This document shows, piece by piece, positions 24,551 through 36,229 of a DNA stretch of 64,000 nt (the stretch's first letter is position 1; every line of letters starts with the position of its first letter). Source of the DNA: Philopedon plagiatum (taxonomy: Eukaryota > Arthropoda > Insecta > Coleoptera > Curculionidae); NCBI GenBank assembly GCA_963971165.1, contig OZ020195.1:40177209-40241208 (forward strand), in the 5' to 3' direction. The notes under the pieces are model-generated. The model searched no databases. It was not told where the DNA came from and saw nothing but the letters and a program-made list of their open reading frames with translations. The position numbers were made by a program, and so were the translations under genes.

Positions 24551-25974
24551 ATATCCGTGTTCTTCTGCGGGTCTACTTGAAAATTTACGGGTGACTCATC
24601 TTCGTCAGTTTGCAACTGTGAGTCGTCTTGTTCATTATAGTAACTATTTATCGGGTATTCACAATATTGAGAATCGTACGGTAGGTCAGGGTTAGGACAT
24701 TCATTTTGATATTCGTCATATGAGTTATATTCTGTTTCTGTAGAATATGGATTTGCATCTGTGTTATATAGTTCTTCAAATGTATACCTGTGCGGCTGAT
24801 TAGATTGATTTGCAAAATGATTGTTTCTGTTATAATTATTATAGTTAGTATTATCGTTATTATTAGCCCTAAACGTTTGTCTGGTTGACACTGTCATTGG
24901 TGTTGCCTTAGGCAATGGTTTATTTGGATCGGGTTTAAAGACATTTTTTGGTTTACCAAATGCTTGAGAGTTGGTTAAAAATCTTTGTGGGGGCCTATAA
25001 TTTTGGTTTGGCCTAACTGTTACAGGTTGTGAAGGAAAATTCGATCTAAATTGGTTATTATTAGTATGCGAGTTAAACGGTATGGGTAACCTTTGCATAT
25101 TATGATTAAAATTTTGGTGATAGTTGGTGGGACGTGTTCCCAAATTTTTTATGTTGGTTATTATTTGAGATGAGTGATTTTGAAAATATTTTATATTTCC
25201 TTCTTGAATTACATACTGTATTGCGTCTGTTAATGTGCTTGGACGCATACATCTTATAGTGGTTCCTAGAGGTTCCCTAAGACCTGATAAGAATGTTTTA
25301 AGTGCTAATTTTTGGAAAAGTTCTCGTTTTACAGTAGCTGCAGGTTCAGTTTCATGTGCATCTACGTAACTGCATAATAAATTAAGTAATTCTAGACATT
25401 TGTCATAGAAATTTTGGGGTGAATCACTTGGTAATTGTTTTAACATAACTAGATCTCTATTAAGACAGCTTTCGTCTCGGCGATCTGCAAAATTTCGATA
25501 AAGTGTTGCTTTTACACTAGCCCAATTTGTAACATTTTGAATGTTAATTACCAGGCGGGCATTGCCTGTAAGTTTACCAATCAAAGAGTTTAATAAATAA
25601 ACATTTTGAAAACTCGTTGGATTAGCAGTATCATAAAAATTAGTTATTATTGTTTCACAGGTTGCTAAATATCTATTTAGTTCTGTGGGATTCCCGTCAA
25701 ATGTTGGAACACAATTTAAATATTCGGGTTTAAATGTGTTAGCCATATTTTCACGATTTAAAAGTAAATTATTGTTTGAATTTATTGAGTTTAAATTATT
25801 TTGTAGACTAGAATTTGTATTGCTGTCGCATAAATAATTTATTAAATTTTGTAAATCTTTCGATTCTTGTAAAGACACTTCCGGTTGAGGATGGGAAGTG
25901 GAGTCAGAGTCCGCTGAAGGTTCTATATTTAAACTTAAATTGCTTAAAGAGTTTACCAAATCATCGGCAGACAT
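24547..25974 (-). CDS. gag: Gag structural protein
   Basis: 475 residues, starting at ATG with a purine at -3. Residues 90-107 read PTFDGNPTELNRYLATCE, a pattern typical of gypsy-type capsid precursors. The C-terminal half is rich in Asn, Arg, Gln and Pro and has no CCHC zinc knuckle, as in other errantiviruses, where basic residues take over RNA binding. It assembles the particle. The stop codon overlaps the start of the pol frame. The protein is full length and uninterrupted. Confidence 0.85.
   Translation of the reverse strand: MSADDLVNSLSNLSLNIEPSADSDSTSHPQPEVSLQESKDLQNLINYLCDSNTNSSLQNNLNSINSNNNLLLNRENMANTFKPEYLNCVPTFDGNPTELNRYLATCETIITNFYDTANPTSFQNVYLLNSLIGKLTGNARLVINIQNVTNWASVKATLYRNFADRRDESCLNRDLVMLKQLPSDSPQNFYDKCLELLNLLCSYVDAHETEPAATVKRELFQKLALKTFLSGLREPLGTTIRCMRPSTLTDAIQYVIQEGNIKYFQNHSSQIITNIKNLGTRPTNYHQNFNHNMQRLPIPFNSHTNNNQFRSNFPSQPVTVRPNQNYRPPQRFLTNSQAFGKPKNVFKPDPNKPLPKATPMTVSTRQTFRANNNDNTNYNNYNRNNHFANQSNQPHRYTFEELYNTDANPYSTETEYNSYDEYQNECPNPDLPYDSQYCEYPINSYYNEQDDSQLQTDEDESPVNFQVDPQKNTDI
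24580..24586 (-). promoter_or_regulatory. Probable -1 ribosomal frameshift site between gag and pol
   Basis: On the minus strand the sequence is A AAT TTT in the gag frame, which fits the X XXY YYZ rule. It lies about 35 bp before the gag stop, inside the stretch where the pol (-1) frame is open (its last upstream stop is a few codons earlier). I did not look for a downstream pseudoknot. Confidence 0.65.
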
Positions 25975-26309
25975 TTATCACTTAAAATTACACTTACATA
26001 ACTAGGTAGATTATCCTTGGCATTTCGGTCTATAAGAAGAATTGATGACTCAGCAATGTTTGTCTGAAACCAACCAAAAATCTTCTTGCGAAAAGGACTA
26101 TTCTTGTTCCTTCTCCGTGGTCTTCGCTGAAGATGGTGGGTTGCACAGTTCCACAATGGATTGGGGTTTCTGATGTTTGAGAAGCCACTCTGTATAACAC
26201 ACACCTCCACAAGTCAAAGAGTCACAATGTCCGCTCGATAGATTAATCGGTTTCCGAAATTGATATGTGCGATACAAAATCAATTCTATCGATCCGACCC
26301 GACTGCGCC
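25975..26309 (-). other. 5' leader with splice donor candidate
   Basis: 335 bp between the 5' LTR and the gag ATG. It holds a GTAAGT donor at 25992-25997 and, just upstream on the minus strand, an ATG at 26021-26023 that opens a short hydrophobic frame. Frame arithmetic shows that this short exon and the env exon are compatible, so it could supply the env signal peptide, as is usual in errantiviruses. Other open frames here look incidental. Confidence 0.55.
26290..26309 (-). promoter_or_regulatory. Primer-binding site
   Basis: On the minus strand the bases next to the 5' LTR read GGCGCAGTCGGGTCGG; with the last LTR base this gives TGG, complementary to a tRNA CCA end. From memory it is similar to the serine-tRNA sites of 17.6/297-type elements; I could not check the tRNA. 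Confidence 0.65.
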
Positions 26310-26536
26310 AGTTAACTTATCGAAACCAGGAAATCTGTTTTTAAAAAACGTTTTTATTTATTTCGTTTACAAAATACGTAAATTAGTGCTTTACAGCTTA
26401 TGTCTATTCTTTACGAATGCTAAACTCTGACTGAACTGTAAAACACTATCACAACAATAAAAGTATAAATTATGCTGTCGTTGCAATTTAATAATGTCTA
26501 TATAGCAAGTATGGTGGTTGTTGTGGCGACATAACT
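26310..26536 (-). repeat. 5' LTR of the errantivirus-like element
   Basis: 227 bp, one mismatch to the other LTR. It should hold the promoter for the genomic RNA. The right copy of the CATG duplication follows at 26537-26540. Confidence 0.92.
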
Positions 26537-26540
26537 CATG

Positions 26541-28155
26541 TTTAGAAAATAAAATGCATATTTCTGGATTTTTTCGAAGCCACTGAGCTCCATATTAGAA
26601 TCTTCAATGATGCTTTGTAGCGTCATAGGAAAATCGATTAAAATGGTATTTAATCGGTATATTATGAAATGAAATATCTTTCTACTGAAAGTATAAGGTC
26701 CCTAATTCCCTTGCCCGGTAAATTTCAAGCCGAAGTTGGTCCAGACTGTTTCCAATCTCCCAAGAAAAACTGGCATTTTTTCGACATTTAGACACATATT
26801 TTAATACGCTTTTCCGTATAAAACTGATTTTGACATGCATTTGCATGGTCTGAGAAAAATTTAAAAAATTCGTATTTAATGCTTAAATCGTCCAATGAAA
26901 TGTATTGTAAATAAAAATATAAAGTCCGTTTTACCTTTGCCATGTATATTTCAAGCCGAAATCGGTCCTGGAAGCTTCCAATATCGCTACAAAAACTGTT
27001 ATTTTCATGACATTTTGACAGGTCATATTTTAATTTCGATGTAAAGAGGGTCAGTTTCATTTGTTTTGTCAAGGCACGGCTTTTAATATAGGTACATTTT
27101 AAAATTTTTTCTGCACCGATGCAAAAAAAGGTATTTATTTATAACTTTAACGAAAAAATATGGAATTTTAATTAGTTAGAAGTGTTCTCAGATGATAAGG
27201 GATGAAAATAAACCAAAAAAGAACTGTTAAATCGGAGAAATAATATATAATAATGACTTTTAAAGATGAATTTTGATGAAAAAAAACCAGAAAAAATGAG
27301 TTTTTACCCCCTAAATTCGGTCCAGGATCACCCATTCGGGATTTGTTTTAACGCCTGATTATATTCCCACGGGATAGCGTTGAAAAAGTTGGAAGAAATT
27401 AGATAGGAAAAGATACAGAGTGATTCAAATGTAGAGATGTCATGAAAAAAAATCGTAAAAAATCTAAATTTAATTATCGATTGCTCCTTTCCTATTAAGA
27501 ATGAAGGAACCAAAAAATACGTATATATCGTAGTTCGGCGAGGTTTTTCCGATAAGGTACATGGGATTTCGATTTGAATCCATTTTGACCCCCCAAAATA
27601 ATTGAAAACCGTCAAAAATTTGCATGAAATATCGTAATTTCCAGTTTTTCCCAAACTTTTCCAATTTCCAGTCGTTTTAGGTATAGGTAAATGTATTGCA
27701 AAAAGAATGTATTTGAGATTCTTTAGTTTTAAGTTCAAATACGTTTTTCTGTCCGAGGTTCCGGCGACCGAGTTATTTGGAGCCAAAGAGGGGTCTGCAA
27801 ATGGCATTTTTCGACATAAAAAAATTCAAAACAATTACTTCCCATTTTCCGAATACCGCCAGTTTCAATAGGGTTCTGAAGCTCCCGGTCCTCTACAACC
27901 TCTGAAAATTTAAATCGATTTAATTAAGTTTTGCGACCTGTAATCGATCGCATAGGAATTCGCGGAAATTTCGATTTTGGCGTTTTATAACTTCGAAACG
28001 GAACACCCTGCATAACTGAATTTTTTATCGAAGCTAGATGCACTATCCCTCTATTAATTCAGAAAATTTGAATGTTCCACCTGCAACCATCTCGGAGAAA
28101 AAAAATTGAGATTGTCGAAAAACACGATTAGCCAACCGGCGAACATTTTGCTCAC
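26541..28155. repeat. Composite unit 6: 200-bp-scale repeats plus core
   Basis: Continues the unit interrupted by the LTR element: TTAGAAAATAAAATGCATA, then the CTTGCCCGGTAAATTTCAAG repeat, a second repeat, and the core with GATACAGAGTG near 27413. A minus-strand frame at 27328-27807 resembles the one in unit 5 (16157-16635) only because the DNA is repeated. Confidence 0.75.
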
Positions 28156-28168
28156 GGACGGCTCGGTA

Positions 28169-28196
28169 TAGAGACAGGCATGAAAGGCGGTCTCTA
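28169..28196. repeat. Array hairpin 6
   Basis: Outer stem TAGAGAC/GTCTCTA, as in hairpin 5; the inner part has mismatches (AGGC against GGCG). Confidence 0.7.
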
Positions 28197-28399
28197 ACTA
28201 GTACGGATAGACCGCCTAATCGCCCCCCGAGGGGGTCTATCAGGTCGGTAATATCATCATTGTCACGCCCTGAAAATTTCGTGTTTCTAGACCATGTATT
28301 AAGGAAGATATCACACTCCTACGGACTGATGATGCAGAATAGACCGCCCTTCGTAACCATGTCGCTACACACATACAAACACCACACGTAGAAACTATT

Positions 28400-29720
28400 T
28401 TTGCCAACAAAAGCTTTTCGGACACCCTGTATACATGCATACAAGCATAACCACATATTAATACAAATGTATTCGATTTGCGTGAAATCCAACCTAATAA
28501 ATTTTATCTAAGTAATAATAGGAGTATTTGCCCATACCAAGACTTTTTGGACACCCTGTATATATTCAAGCTAACACCCTCACGTTTAAATAGGAATATA
28601 GTCGATTTACTTAAAATCCGAATTAAGTAGGTTTATCTCGATACTAGTAGAAGTATTTGCCCATACCAAGACTTTTCGGACACCCTGTATACATACATAC
28701 AAACATAAACACATATTAATACAAATATATTCGATTTGTTTGAAATTCGACCTAATAAAGTTTATTTAAATATTAATAGGAGTATTTGCTCATTCAAGAC
28801 TTTTTGGGCACCCTGTATACATTCAAACTAACACCCACACGTTTAAATAGGAATATAGTCGATTTACTTAAGATCCGAATTAATTAGGTTTATCTCGGTT
28901 GTAGTAGAAGTATTTGCCCATACCAAGACTTTTCGGACACCCTGTATACCTATATACAACACATATAAAAACAAATATAATCGATTTGCATGAAATCCGG
29001 TTTAATTACATTTATCCTGGTACTACTAGGAGTATTTGCTCAAACCAACACTTATTGGACAGCCTGTATACAGACATATATTTCCGTACACATAGAAATG
29101 CAAATATATACGATTTGCTTTAAATCCGACAATTAAGTTTATAGTTGTACAAATAGCAAAGGAATTTGTCCACACAAAGACTTTTCGGACATCCTCTACT
29201 GTACATACATACAAACACAACAAACACGACATAGTAATTTAAATATTTTATATTTTTATATTTTTGCGATTGAAAACCGGCTCAGTTACGTTTATATTCG
29301 TACTAATTGCAAATATGTTTGCGCATACAAAGACATTTTGGACATTCTGTATACATACCAACATATAAACAGCCACACAAAGGAATAAAAAAATTATGTT
29401 TTCCTTGAAATAAGACTCATTTAAGGTTTTCTTCGTTCTAATGACAAAGATATTTGCGCATACAAAGACTTTTTGGACATTCTGTATACATACAAACATA
29501 AACAACCACACAAAGGAATAAAAAATTTACGATTTCCTTGAAATAAGGCTCAATTATTCTTCTCTTCTTGCTAATGACAAAGATATTTGCGCATACAAAT
29601 ACTTTTCGGACACCCTGTAGACATATGTACACTTTAAAACGATCCGAATCAAGTCATTTCCCTAAAATTAAATTAAAATGATTCAATAATAATTAATATA
29701 TTGTCCCAAAGGTATACACG
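28400..29720. repeat. Minisatellite A cluster 5 and linker
   Basis: About nine A monomers, then a shortened linker ending in TATACACGCTCATGG. It shares a rare variant (CAAACCAACACTTATTGGAC) with 36860-36890 and, with one change, with 18120-18140. Confidence 0.8.
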
Positions 29721-31205
29721 CTCATGGTTAGAAAATAAAAATGCATATTTCTGGATTTTTTCGAAGCCACTGAGCTCCATATTAGAATCTTCAATGATGC
29801 TTTGTAGCGTCATAGGAAAATCGATTAAAATGGTATTTAATCGGTATATTATGAAATGAAATGTCTTTCTACTGAAAGTCCCTAATTCCCTTGCCCGGAC
29901 AATTTCAAGCCGAAGTTGGTCCAGACTGTTTCCAATCTCCCAAGAAAAACTGGCATTTTTGCGACATTTAGACACATATTTTAATACGTTTTTCCGTATA
30001 AAACTGATTTTGACATGCATTTTGCATGGTCTCAGAAAAATTAAAAAAATTCGTATTTAATGCTTAAATCGTCCAATGAAATGTATTGTAATTGAAAATA
30101 TAAAGTCCGTTTTACCTTTGCATGTATATTTCAAGCCGAAATCGGTCCAGGAAGCTTCCAATATCGCTACAAAAACTGTTATTTTCATGACATTTTGACA
30201 GGTCATATTTTAATTTCGATGTAAAGAGGGTCCGTTCAATTGTTTTTTCAATGCACGGCTTTTATATATGTACTTTTTAAAATTTTTCCTGCAGCGATGC
30301 AAAAAAAGGTATTTATTTATAACTTTAACGAAAAAATATGGAGTTTTAATTAGTTAGGAGTGTTCTTAGATGATCAGGGAAGAAAATGAACCAAAAAAGA
30401 ATCGTTAAATAAGAGAAATAATGTATAATAATGCCTTTTAAAGATGAATTTTGGTTGAAAAAGTTGGAAGAAATTAGATAGGAAAAGATACAGAGTGATT
30501 CGAATGTAGAGATGTGATGAAAAAAATGGTCAAAAATCGAAATTTAATTATCGATTGCTCCTTTCCTATTAGGAATAAAGGAACCAAAAAATACGTGTAT
30601 AATGTAGTTCGGCGAGGTCTTTCCGATAAGGTACATGGGATTTCGATTTGAATCCATTTTGCCCCCAAAAAATTAAATTACGTCAAAAAATTTCACGAAA
30701 AAACGTAATTTCCAGTTTTTCCCAAATTTTTCCAATTTCCAGTCGTTTTAGGTATAGGTAAATGTATTGCAAAAAGAAAGCATTTGAGATTCTTTAGTTT
30801 TATGTTCAAATAGGTTTTTATGTCCGATGTTCCGGCTTCGACTTATTAAGCGCCAAAAATGGCCCTGCAAAGGGCATTTTTCGACATAAAAAAATTCAAA
30901 AAAATTACTTCCCATTTTCCGAATACCGCCAGTTTCAATAGGGTTCTGAAGCTCCCGGTCCTCCACAACCTCCGAAAATTTAAATCGATTTAATTAAGTT
31001 TTGCGACCTGTAATCGATCCCATAGGAATTCGCGGAAATTTCGAATTTGGCGGTTGATAACTCCGAAACGGAACACCCTGTATAGCTGAATTTTTTACCG
31101 AAGCTAGTCGCACTATCCCTCTATTAACCCAGAAAATTTGGTTGCTTCCAATCTAGCACTTTTCGAGAAAAAAAATTGAAAATGTGAAAATGTCAAAACG
31201 GACAA

Positions 31206-31242
<37 letters not shown>

Positions 31243-31255
31243 TTTCCTGACCAAC
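29720..31255. repeat. Composite unit 7 with internal deletion
   Basis: 200-bp-scale repeats to about 30260, then the core. About 110 bp are missing near 30453, where GATGAATTTTGG joins directly to TTGAAAAAGTTGGAAG. Otherwise the order is as in other units. Confidence 0.7.
31210..31241. repeat. (CA)16 microsatellite
   Basis: Uninterrupted CA dinucleotide run. Other units have short CATACACACA-like stretches at the same place, so it expanded locally. Confidence 0.95.
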
Positions 31256-31264
31256 GGCTCGGTA

Positions 31265-31289
31265 TATAGACCGCTGTTGGCGGTCTATA
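31265..31289. repeat. Array hairpin 7
   Basis: Stem TATAGACCGC/GCGGTCTATA, identical to hairpin 4. Confidence 0.8.
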
Positions 31290-31489
31290 ACTAGGGTGCA
31301 TAGACCGCCTAATCGCCCCCCGAGGGGGCTCTATAAGGTCGGCAATATCATTGTCATGCCCTGAAAATTTCGTATTGCTAGGCCATATATTAAGGAAGAT
31401 ATCACACTCCTTCGGACTGATGATGGAGAATAGACCGCCCTTCGTAACCGTATCGCTACAAACATAAAAACGCCTACACGTACAAACTA

Positions 31490-32050
31490 TTTTTGCCAAC
31501 GAAAAACTTTTCGGGCACCCTGTATACATACATACAAACATAAACACATATTAATACAAATGTATTCGATTTGCGTGAAATTCGACCTAATAAAGTTTAT
31601 CTAAGTAATAATAGGAATCCCATACCAAGACTTTTCGGACACCCTGTATACATTGAAACTAACACCCACACGTTTAAATAGAAATGTAGTCGATTTACTT
31701 AAAATCCGAATTAATTAGGATTATTTCGGTACTATTAGAAGTATTTGCCAATACCAAGACTTTTCGAACACCCTGTATAGGTATATACAACATATATAAA
31801 AACAAATATAATCGATTTTGCATGAAATCCGGTTTAATTACATTTATCCTGGTACTACTAAGAGTATTTGCTCCTACAATGACTTTTAGGACAGCTTGTA
31901 TACAGACATATACCTCCGTACACATAGAAATGCAAATGTATACGATTTGCTTTAAATCCGACAATTAAGTTTATATTTGTACAAACAGCAAAGGTATTTG
32001 TCCATACAAAGACTTTTCGGACACCCTGTACTATCCCTAAATACAAACAC
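31490..32050. repeat. Minisatellite A cluster 6
   Basis: About four monomers, passing straight into satellite B. It mirrors the arrangement at 13320-13895, so the two units share a recent ancestor. Confidence 0.75.
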
Positions 32051-33790
32051 AACAAACACGACATATAGTACACAACTATCCAAATCAATACATTACGGAA
32101 ATAGCAAATTATTCGTCGTCACGGCAGCGGAAAATCAAAATTATTTGCACATAAGAAAGTAGCTTACTTCCTTCCCTTTCGATTGCCACTTCAGTCGTTT
32201 CAATCAGATAAGCCGTGCGTGAGTTAGAAATTGTCAACTTTATCCTTAATCGTTGCTATAGAAACCATGGGAATCGATTTTTACAGATATATTTTTGAAT
32301 GATTGACCGAATTCTTCCCAGATATCAAATTTCAACTATTCAACTCAAGACATTACGGAAATAGCAAATTATTCGTCGTCACGGCAACGGAAAATCAAAA
32401 TTATTTTCACATAAAAAAGTAGCTTACTTCCGTCCCTTTCGATTGCCACTTCAGTCGTTTCAATCAGATAAGCCGTGCGTGAGTTAGAAATTGTCAACTT
32501 TATCCTTAATCGTTGCTATAGAAACCATGGGAATCGATTTTTACACATATATTTTTGAATGATTGACCGAATTCTTCCCAGACAACAAATTTCAACTATC
32601 CAACTCAATACTTTACGGAAATCGCAAATTATTCGTCGTCACAGCAACGGAAAATCAAAATTATTTTCACATAAAAAAGTAGCTTACTTCCTTCCCTTTC
32701 GATTGCCACTTCACTCGTTTCAATCAGATAAGCCGGGCGTGAGTTAAAAATTGTCAACTTTATCCTTAATCGTTGCTATGCCAACCATGGGAATCGATTT
32801 ATACAGATATATTTTTGAACGAGTGCCCGAATTATTATCAGATATCAAATTTCAACTATCTAACTCAATACATTACGGAAATCGCAAATTATTCGTCGTC
32901 ACGGCAACGGAAAATCAAAATTATTTTCACATAAAAAAGTAGCCTACTTCCTTCCCTTTCGATTGCCACTTCAGTCGTTTCAATCAGATAAGCCGTGCGT
33001 GAGTTAGAAATCGTCAACTTTATCCTTAATCGTTGCTATGCCAACCATGGGAATCGATTTTTACAGATGTATTTTTGAATGAGTGCCCGAATTCTTCCCA
33101 GACATCAAATTTCAACGATCCAACTCAATACATTACGGAAATAGCAAATTATTCGTCATCACGGCAACGGAAAATCAAAATTATTTTCACATAACAAAGT
33201 AGCTTACTCCCTTCCCTTTCGATTGCCACCTCACTCGTTTCAATCAGATAAGCCATGCGTGAGTTAGAAATTGTCAACTTTATCATTAAGTGTTGCTATA
33301 GAAACCACGCGAATCAAAATTTACACATATAATTTTAAATGATTGACCGAATTCGTCCCATATATCAAATTTCCAATCTCCAACTCAATAAATACCGGGA
33401 ATAGCAAATTTTTCGTCGTCACGGCAACGATATGTCAAAATTATTTTCACATAAAAAAGTAGCTTACTTCCTTGCCAATCGATTGCCACCTCACTCGTTT
33501 CAATCAGATCAGCCGTGCGTGAGTTAGAAATTGGCAACTTTATCCTTAATCGTTGCTATAGAAACCATGCGAATCAAAATTTTACATATAGAATTTTGAA
33601 TAATTGACCGAATTCTTCCCATATATCAACTTTCAACTGTCCAACTCAAACATTAACGAAAATAGCTAGTTGTTCGTCGTCATGCCAACGAAATGTCGAA
33701 ATTATTTTGAAATAAGAAAATTGCTTAATTCATTCCCTTTCGATTGCCACCTCACTCGATTTAATCAGATAAGCCGTTCTCAAATAATAA
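32050..33790. repeat. Satellite B array 4
   Basis: About six to seven 260 bp monomers, the longest B array. Copies of GTTGCTATAGAAAC recur near 32254, 32514 and 33554. Confidence 0.85.
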
Positions 33791-34225
33791 CAAACCTAAG
33801 CAAATTTTAAATCAGACCAGTCATTGTGATTTACCCCGTACACTAACTAATGGAATAAAACCATTCTATGCAGCTTTGCACCGTCATCGAAAAATAGTTA
33901 AAAATGGTTTCGTTTTCCGAATACCGCCAGTTTCAATAGGGTTCTGAAGCTCCCGGTCCTCTACAACCTCTGAAAATCTAAATCGATGTAATTAAGTTTT
34001 GCGACCTCTAATCGATTTCATAAGAACTCGCGGAAATTTCGACTTTGGCGTTTTATAACTCCGAAACGGAACACCCTGTATAGCTGAATTTTTTATCGGA
34101 GCTAGACGCACTATCCCTCTATTAACCCAGAAAATGTGAAGGTGCCACCTGCAACCATCTCGGAGAAAAAAATTGAGATTGTCGAAAAACCGAATTGGAC
34201 AACACACGAACATTTTCCTCACGGA
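33790..34225. repeat. Composite unit 8, largely deleted
   Basis: After the satellite B exit the sequence jumps near 33908 from the start of the first 200-bp-scale repeat into the last part of the core (TTTTCCGAATACCGCCAGTT). Over 1 kb is missing relative to the other units. Confidence 0.7.
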
Positions 34226-34235
34226 CAGCTAGGTA

Positions 34236-34263
34236 TATAGAGCGGCATGAAAGGCGCTCTATA
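34236..34263. repeat. Array hairpin 8
   Basis: Stem TATAGAGCG/CGCTCTATA with a GCATGAAAGG loop. Confidence 0.8.
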
Positions 34264-34479
34264 ACTAGATTGCGTAGACCGCCTAATCGCCCCCCCGTGG
34301 GGGCTCTATAAGGTCGGTAATATCATCATTGTCATGCCCTGAAAATTTCGTGTTGCTAGAGCATGTATTAAGGAAGATATCACACTCCTACGGACTGATG
34401 ATGCAGAATAGACCGCCCTTCGTAACCATGTCGCTACACACATACAAACACCACACATAGAATCTTCTTTTGCCAAAAA

Positions 34480-34620
34480 AAACTTTTCAGACACCCTGTA
34501 TACATACATACAAATATAAACACATATTAATACAAATGTATTCGATTTCCGTGAAATCCGACCTAATTAAGTTTATCTAAGTAATAATAGGAGTATAGAG
34601 TTGTTTTTTCAAGGCATGGC
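34480..34620. repeat. Minisatellite A, single monomer
   Basis: One A monomer that breaks off at about 34600 and joins the end of a 200-bp-scale repeat (TTGTTTTTTCAAGGCATGGC). Confidence 0.65.
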
Positions 34621-34631
34621 TTTTATATATG

Positions 34632-34895
34632 TTTTAATACTGTGGTAAAATAATTTTACACTTTCCACTAATTTTAGATCTTTATTTTTAAACACTCGAC
34701 ATGTTTCGAAACACTGTTTCTTCTTCAAAGAAAAATTTGTTTTACTCCTTTGAAGAAGAAACAGTGTTTCGAAACATGTCGAGTGTTTAAAAATAAAGAT
34801 CTAAAATTAGTGGAAAGTGTAAAATTATTTTACCACAGTATTAAAACTTCAGTTTGATAATGGATTTCCACCAAGTAAAAGCCGAATCAATTCAG
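34632..34895. mobile_element. Palindromic insertion with tail, possibly a Penelope-type terminal fragment
   Basis: Two perfectly matching 99 bp arms (34632-34730 and 34748-34846) around a 17 bp spacer, then a 49 bp single-copy tail. The whole 264 bp is flanked by TTTTATATATG at 34621-34631 and 34896-34906; other units have this sequence once (for example near 30259), so it is an 11 bp target duplication. It encodes no protein. The arms contain GAAGAAGAAACAGTGTTTCG then GAAACATGTCGAG, which resembles the distal part of a hammerhead ribozyme as found in Penelope-like element ends. The ribozyme's CUGANGA box is imperfect. A foldback DNA element is the alternative. Confidence 0.7.
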
Positions 34896-34906
34896 TTTTA
34901 TATATG

Positions 34907-35990
34907 TACTTTTTAAAATTTTTCCTGCAGCGATGCAAAAAAAGGTATTTATTTATAACTTTAACGAAAAATATGGAGTTTTAATTAGTTAGGAGTGTTC
35001 TTAGATGATCAGGGAAGAAAATAAACCAAAAGAGAATCGTTAAATAAGAGAAATAATATATAATAATGCCTTTTAAAGATGAATTTTGATGGAAAAAAAC
35101 AGAAAAAATGAGTTTTTACCCCCTAAATGCGGCCCTAGATCACCCGTTCGGGATTTGTTTTAAAGCCTGATTATATCCCCAAGGGATGAAGTTGAAAAAG
35201 TTTTAAGAAATTGGATAGGAAAAGATACAGTGTGATTCAAATGTAGAGATGTCATGAAAAAAAATCGTAAAAAATCTAAATTTAATTATCGATAGCTCCT
35301 TTCCTATTAAGAATGAAGGAACCAAAAAATACGTTTATAACGTAGTTCGGCGAGGTCTTTCCGATAAGGTACATGGGATTTCGATTTGAATCCATTTTGA
35401 CCCCCAAAAAAATTGACAACCGTCAAAAATTTGCATGAAAAATCGTAATTTCCACTTTTTCCCAAATTTTTCCAATTTCCAGTCGTTTTAGGTATAGGTA
35501 AATGTATTGTAAAAAGAAAGTATTTGAGATTCTTTAGTTTTATGTTCAAATACGTTATTCTGTACGACCTTTCGTTTTCGAGTTATTCCGTGCCAAATTG
35601 GGGTCTGCAAACAACATTTTTCGACATAAAAAAATTCAAAAGAATTACTTCCCATTTTCCGAATACCGCCAATTTCAATAGGGTTTGGAACACCCCGGTC
35701 TTCTACAACCTCTAAAAATTGAAATCGATTTAATTCACTTTTGCGAACTGTAATCGATTTCAACGGAAATCGCTGAAATTTCGATTTTGACATTTAATAA
35801 CTCCGAAACGGAACACCCTGTATAACTGAATTTTTTACCGAAGCTAGCCGCACTATCCCTCTATTAACCCAGAAAATTTTATTGCCCCCCTGTAACCGTT
35901 TTCGAGAAAAAAAATTGAAAAGGTGAAAATGTCGAAACGGACGACAACATACATCCGCACATACATACACACAATTTTTTTCAAGCAGGG
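34907..35990. repeat. Composite unit 9: core only
   Basis: Core with GATACAGTGTG near 35225. The preceding 200-bp-scale repeats are missing except for their last bases before the palindromic insertion. Confidence 0.7.
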
Positions 35991-35994
35991 GGTA

Positions 35995-36021
35995 TATAGA
36001 CCGCTCGGCGGGCGGTCTATA
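35995..36021. repeat. Array hairpin 9
   Basis: Stem TATAGACCGC/GCGGTCTATA, loop TCGGCGG. Confidence 0.8.
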
Positions 36022-36229
36022 ACTAGATTGCGTAGACCGCCTAATCGCCCCCTAGGGGGCTCTATAAGGTCGGTAATATAATCATTGTCATACCCTGAAA
36101 ATTTCGTGTTGCTAGAGAATGTATTAAGGAAGATATCACACTCCTACGGACTGATGATGCAGAATAGACCGCCCTTCGTAACCATGTCGCTACACACATA
36201 CAAACACCACACATAGAATCTTCTTTTGC

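Larger units (their letters stand above)
18869..26536 (-). mobile_element. Gypsy-type (errantivirus-like) LTR retrotransposon, 7668 bp
   Basis: Complete element on the minus strand: 5' LTR at 26310-26536, primer-binding site, gag, protease-RT-RNase H, integrase, env, polypurine tract, and 3' LTR at 18869-19095. The LTRs differ at one position only, so insertion is recent. It sits in the linker between minisatellite A and the 200-bp-scale repeats. Two frame breaks are visible: one between the RNase H and integrase frames (22106-22149), and one near the C-terminal end of env. The env gene and the AGTTA...TAACT LTR termini place it with errantiviruses, though I could not make a phylogenetic comparison. 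Confidence 0.93.

Noticed and set aside
25953..26283. Extra small genes in the retrotransposon leader
   Set aside because: Three overlapping short frames without motifs; only the short ATG frame next to the splice donor has a plausible role.
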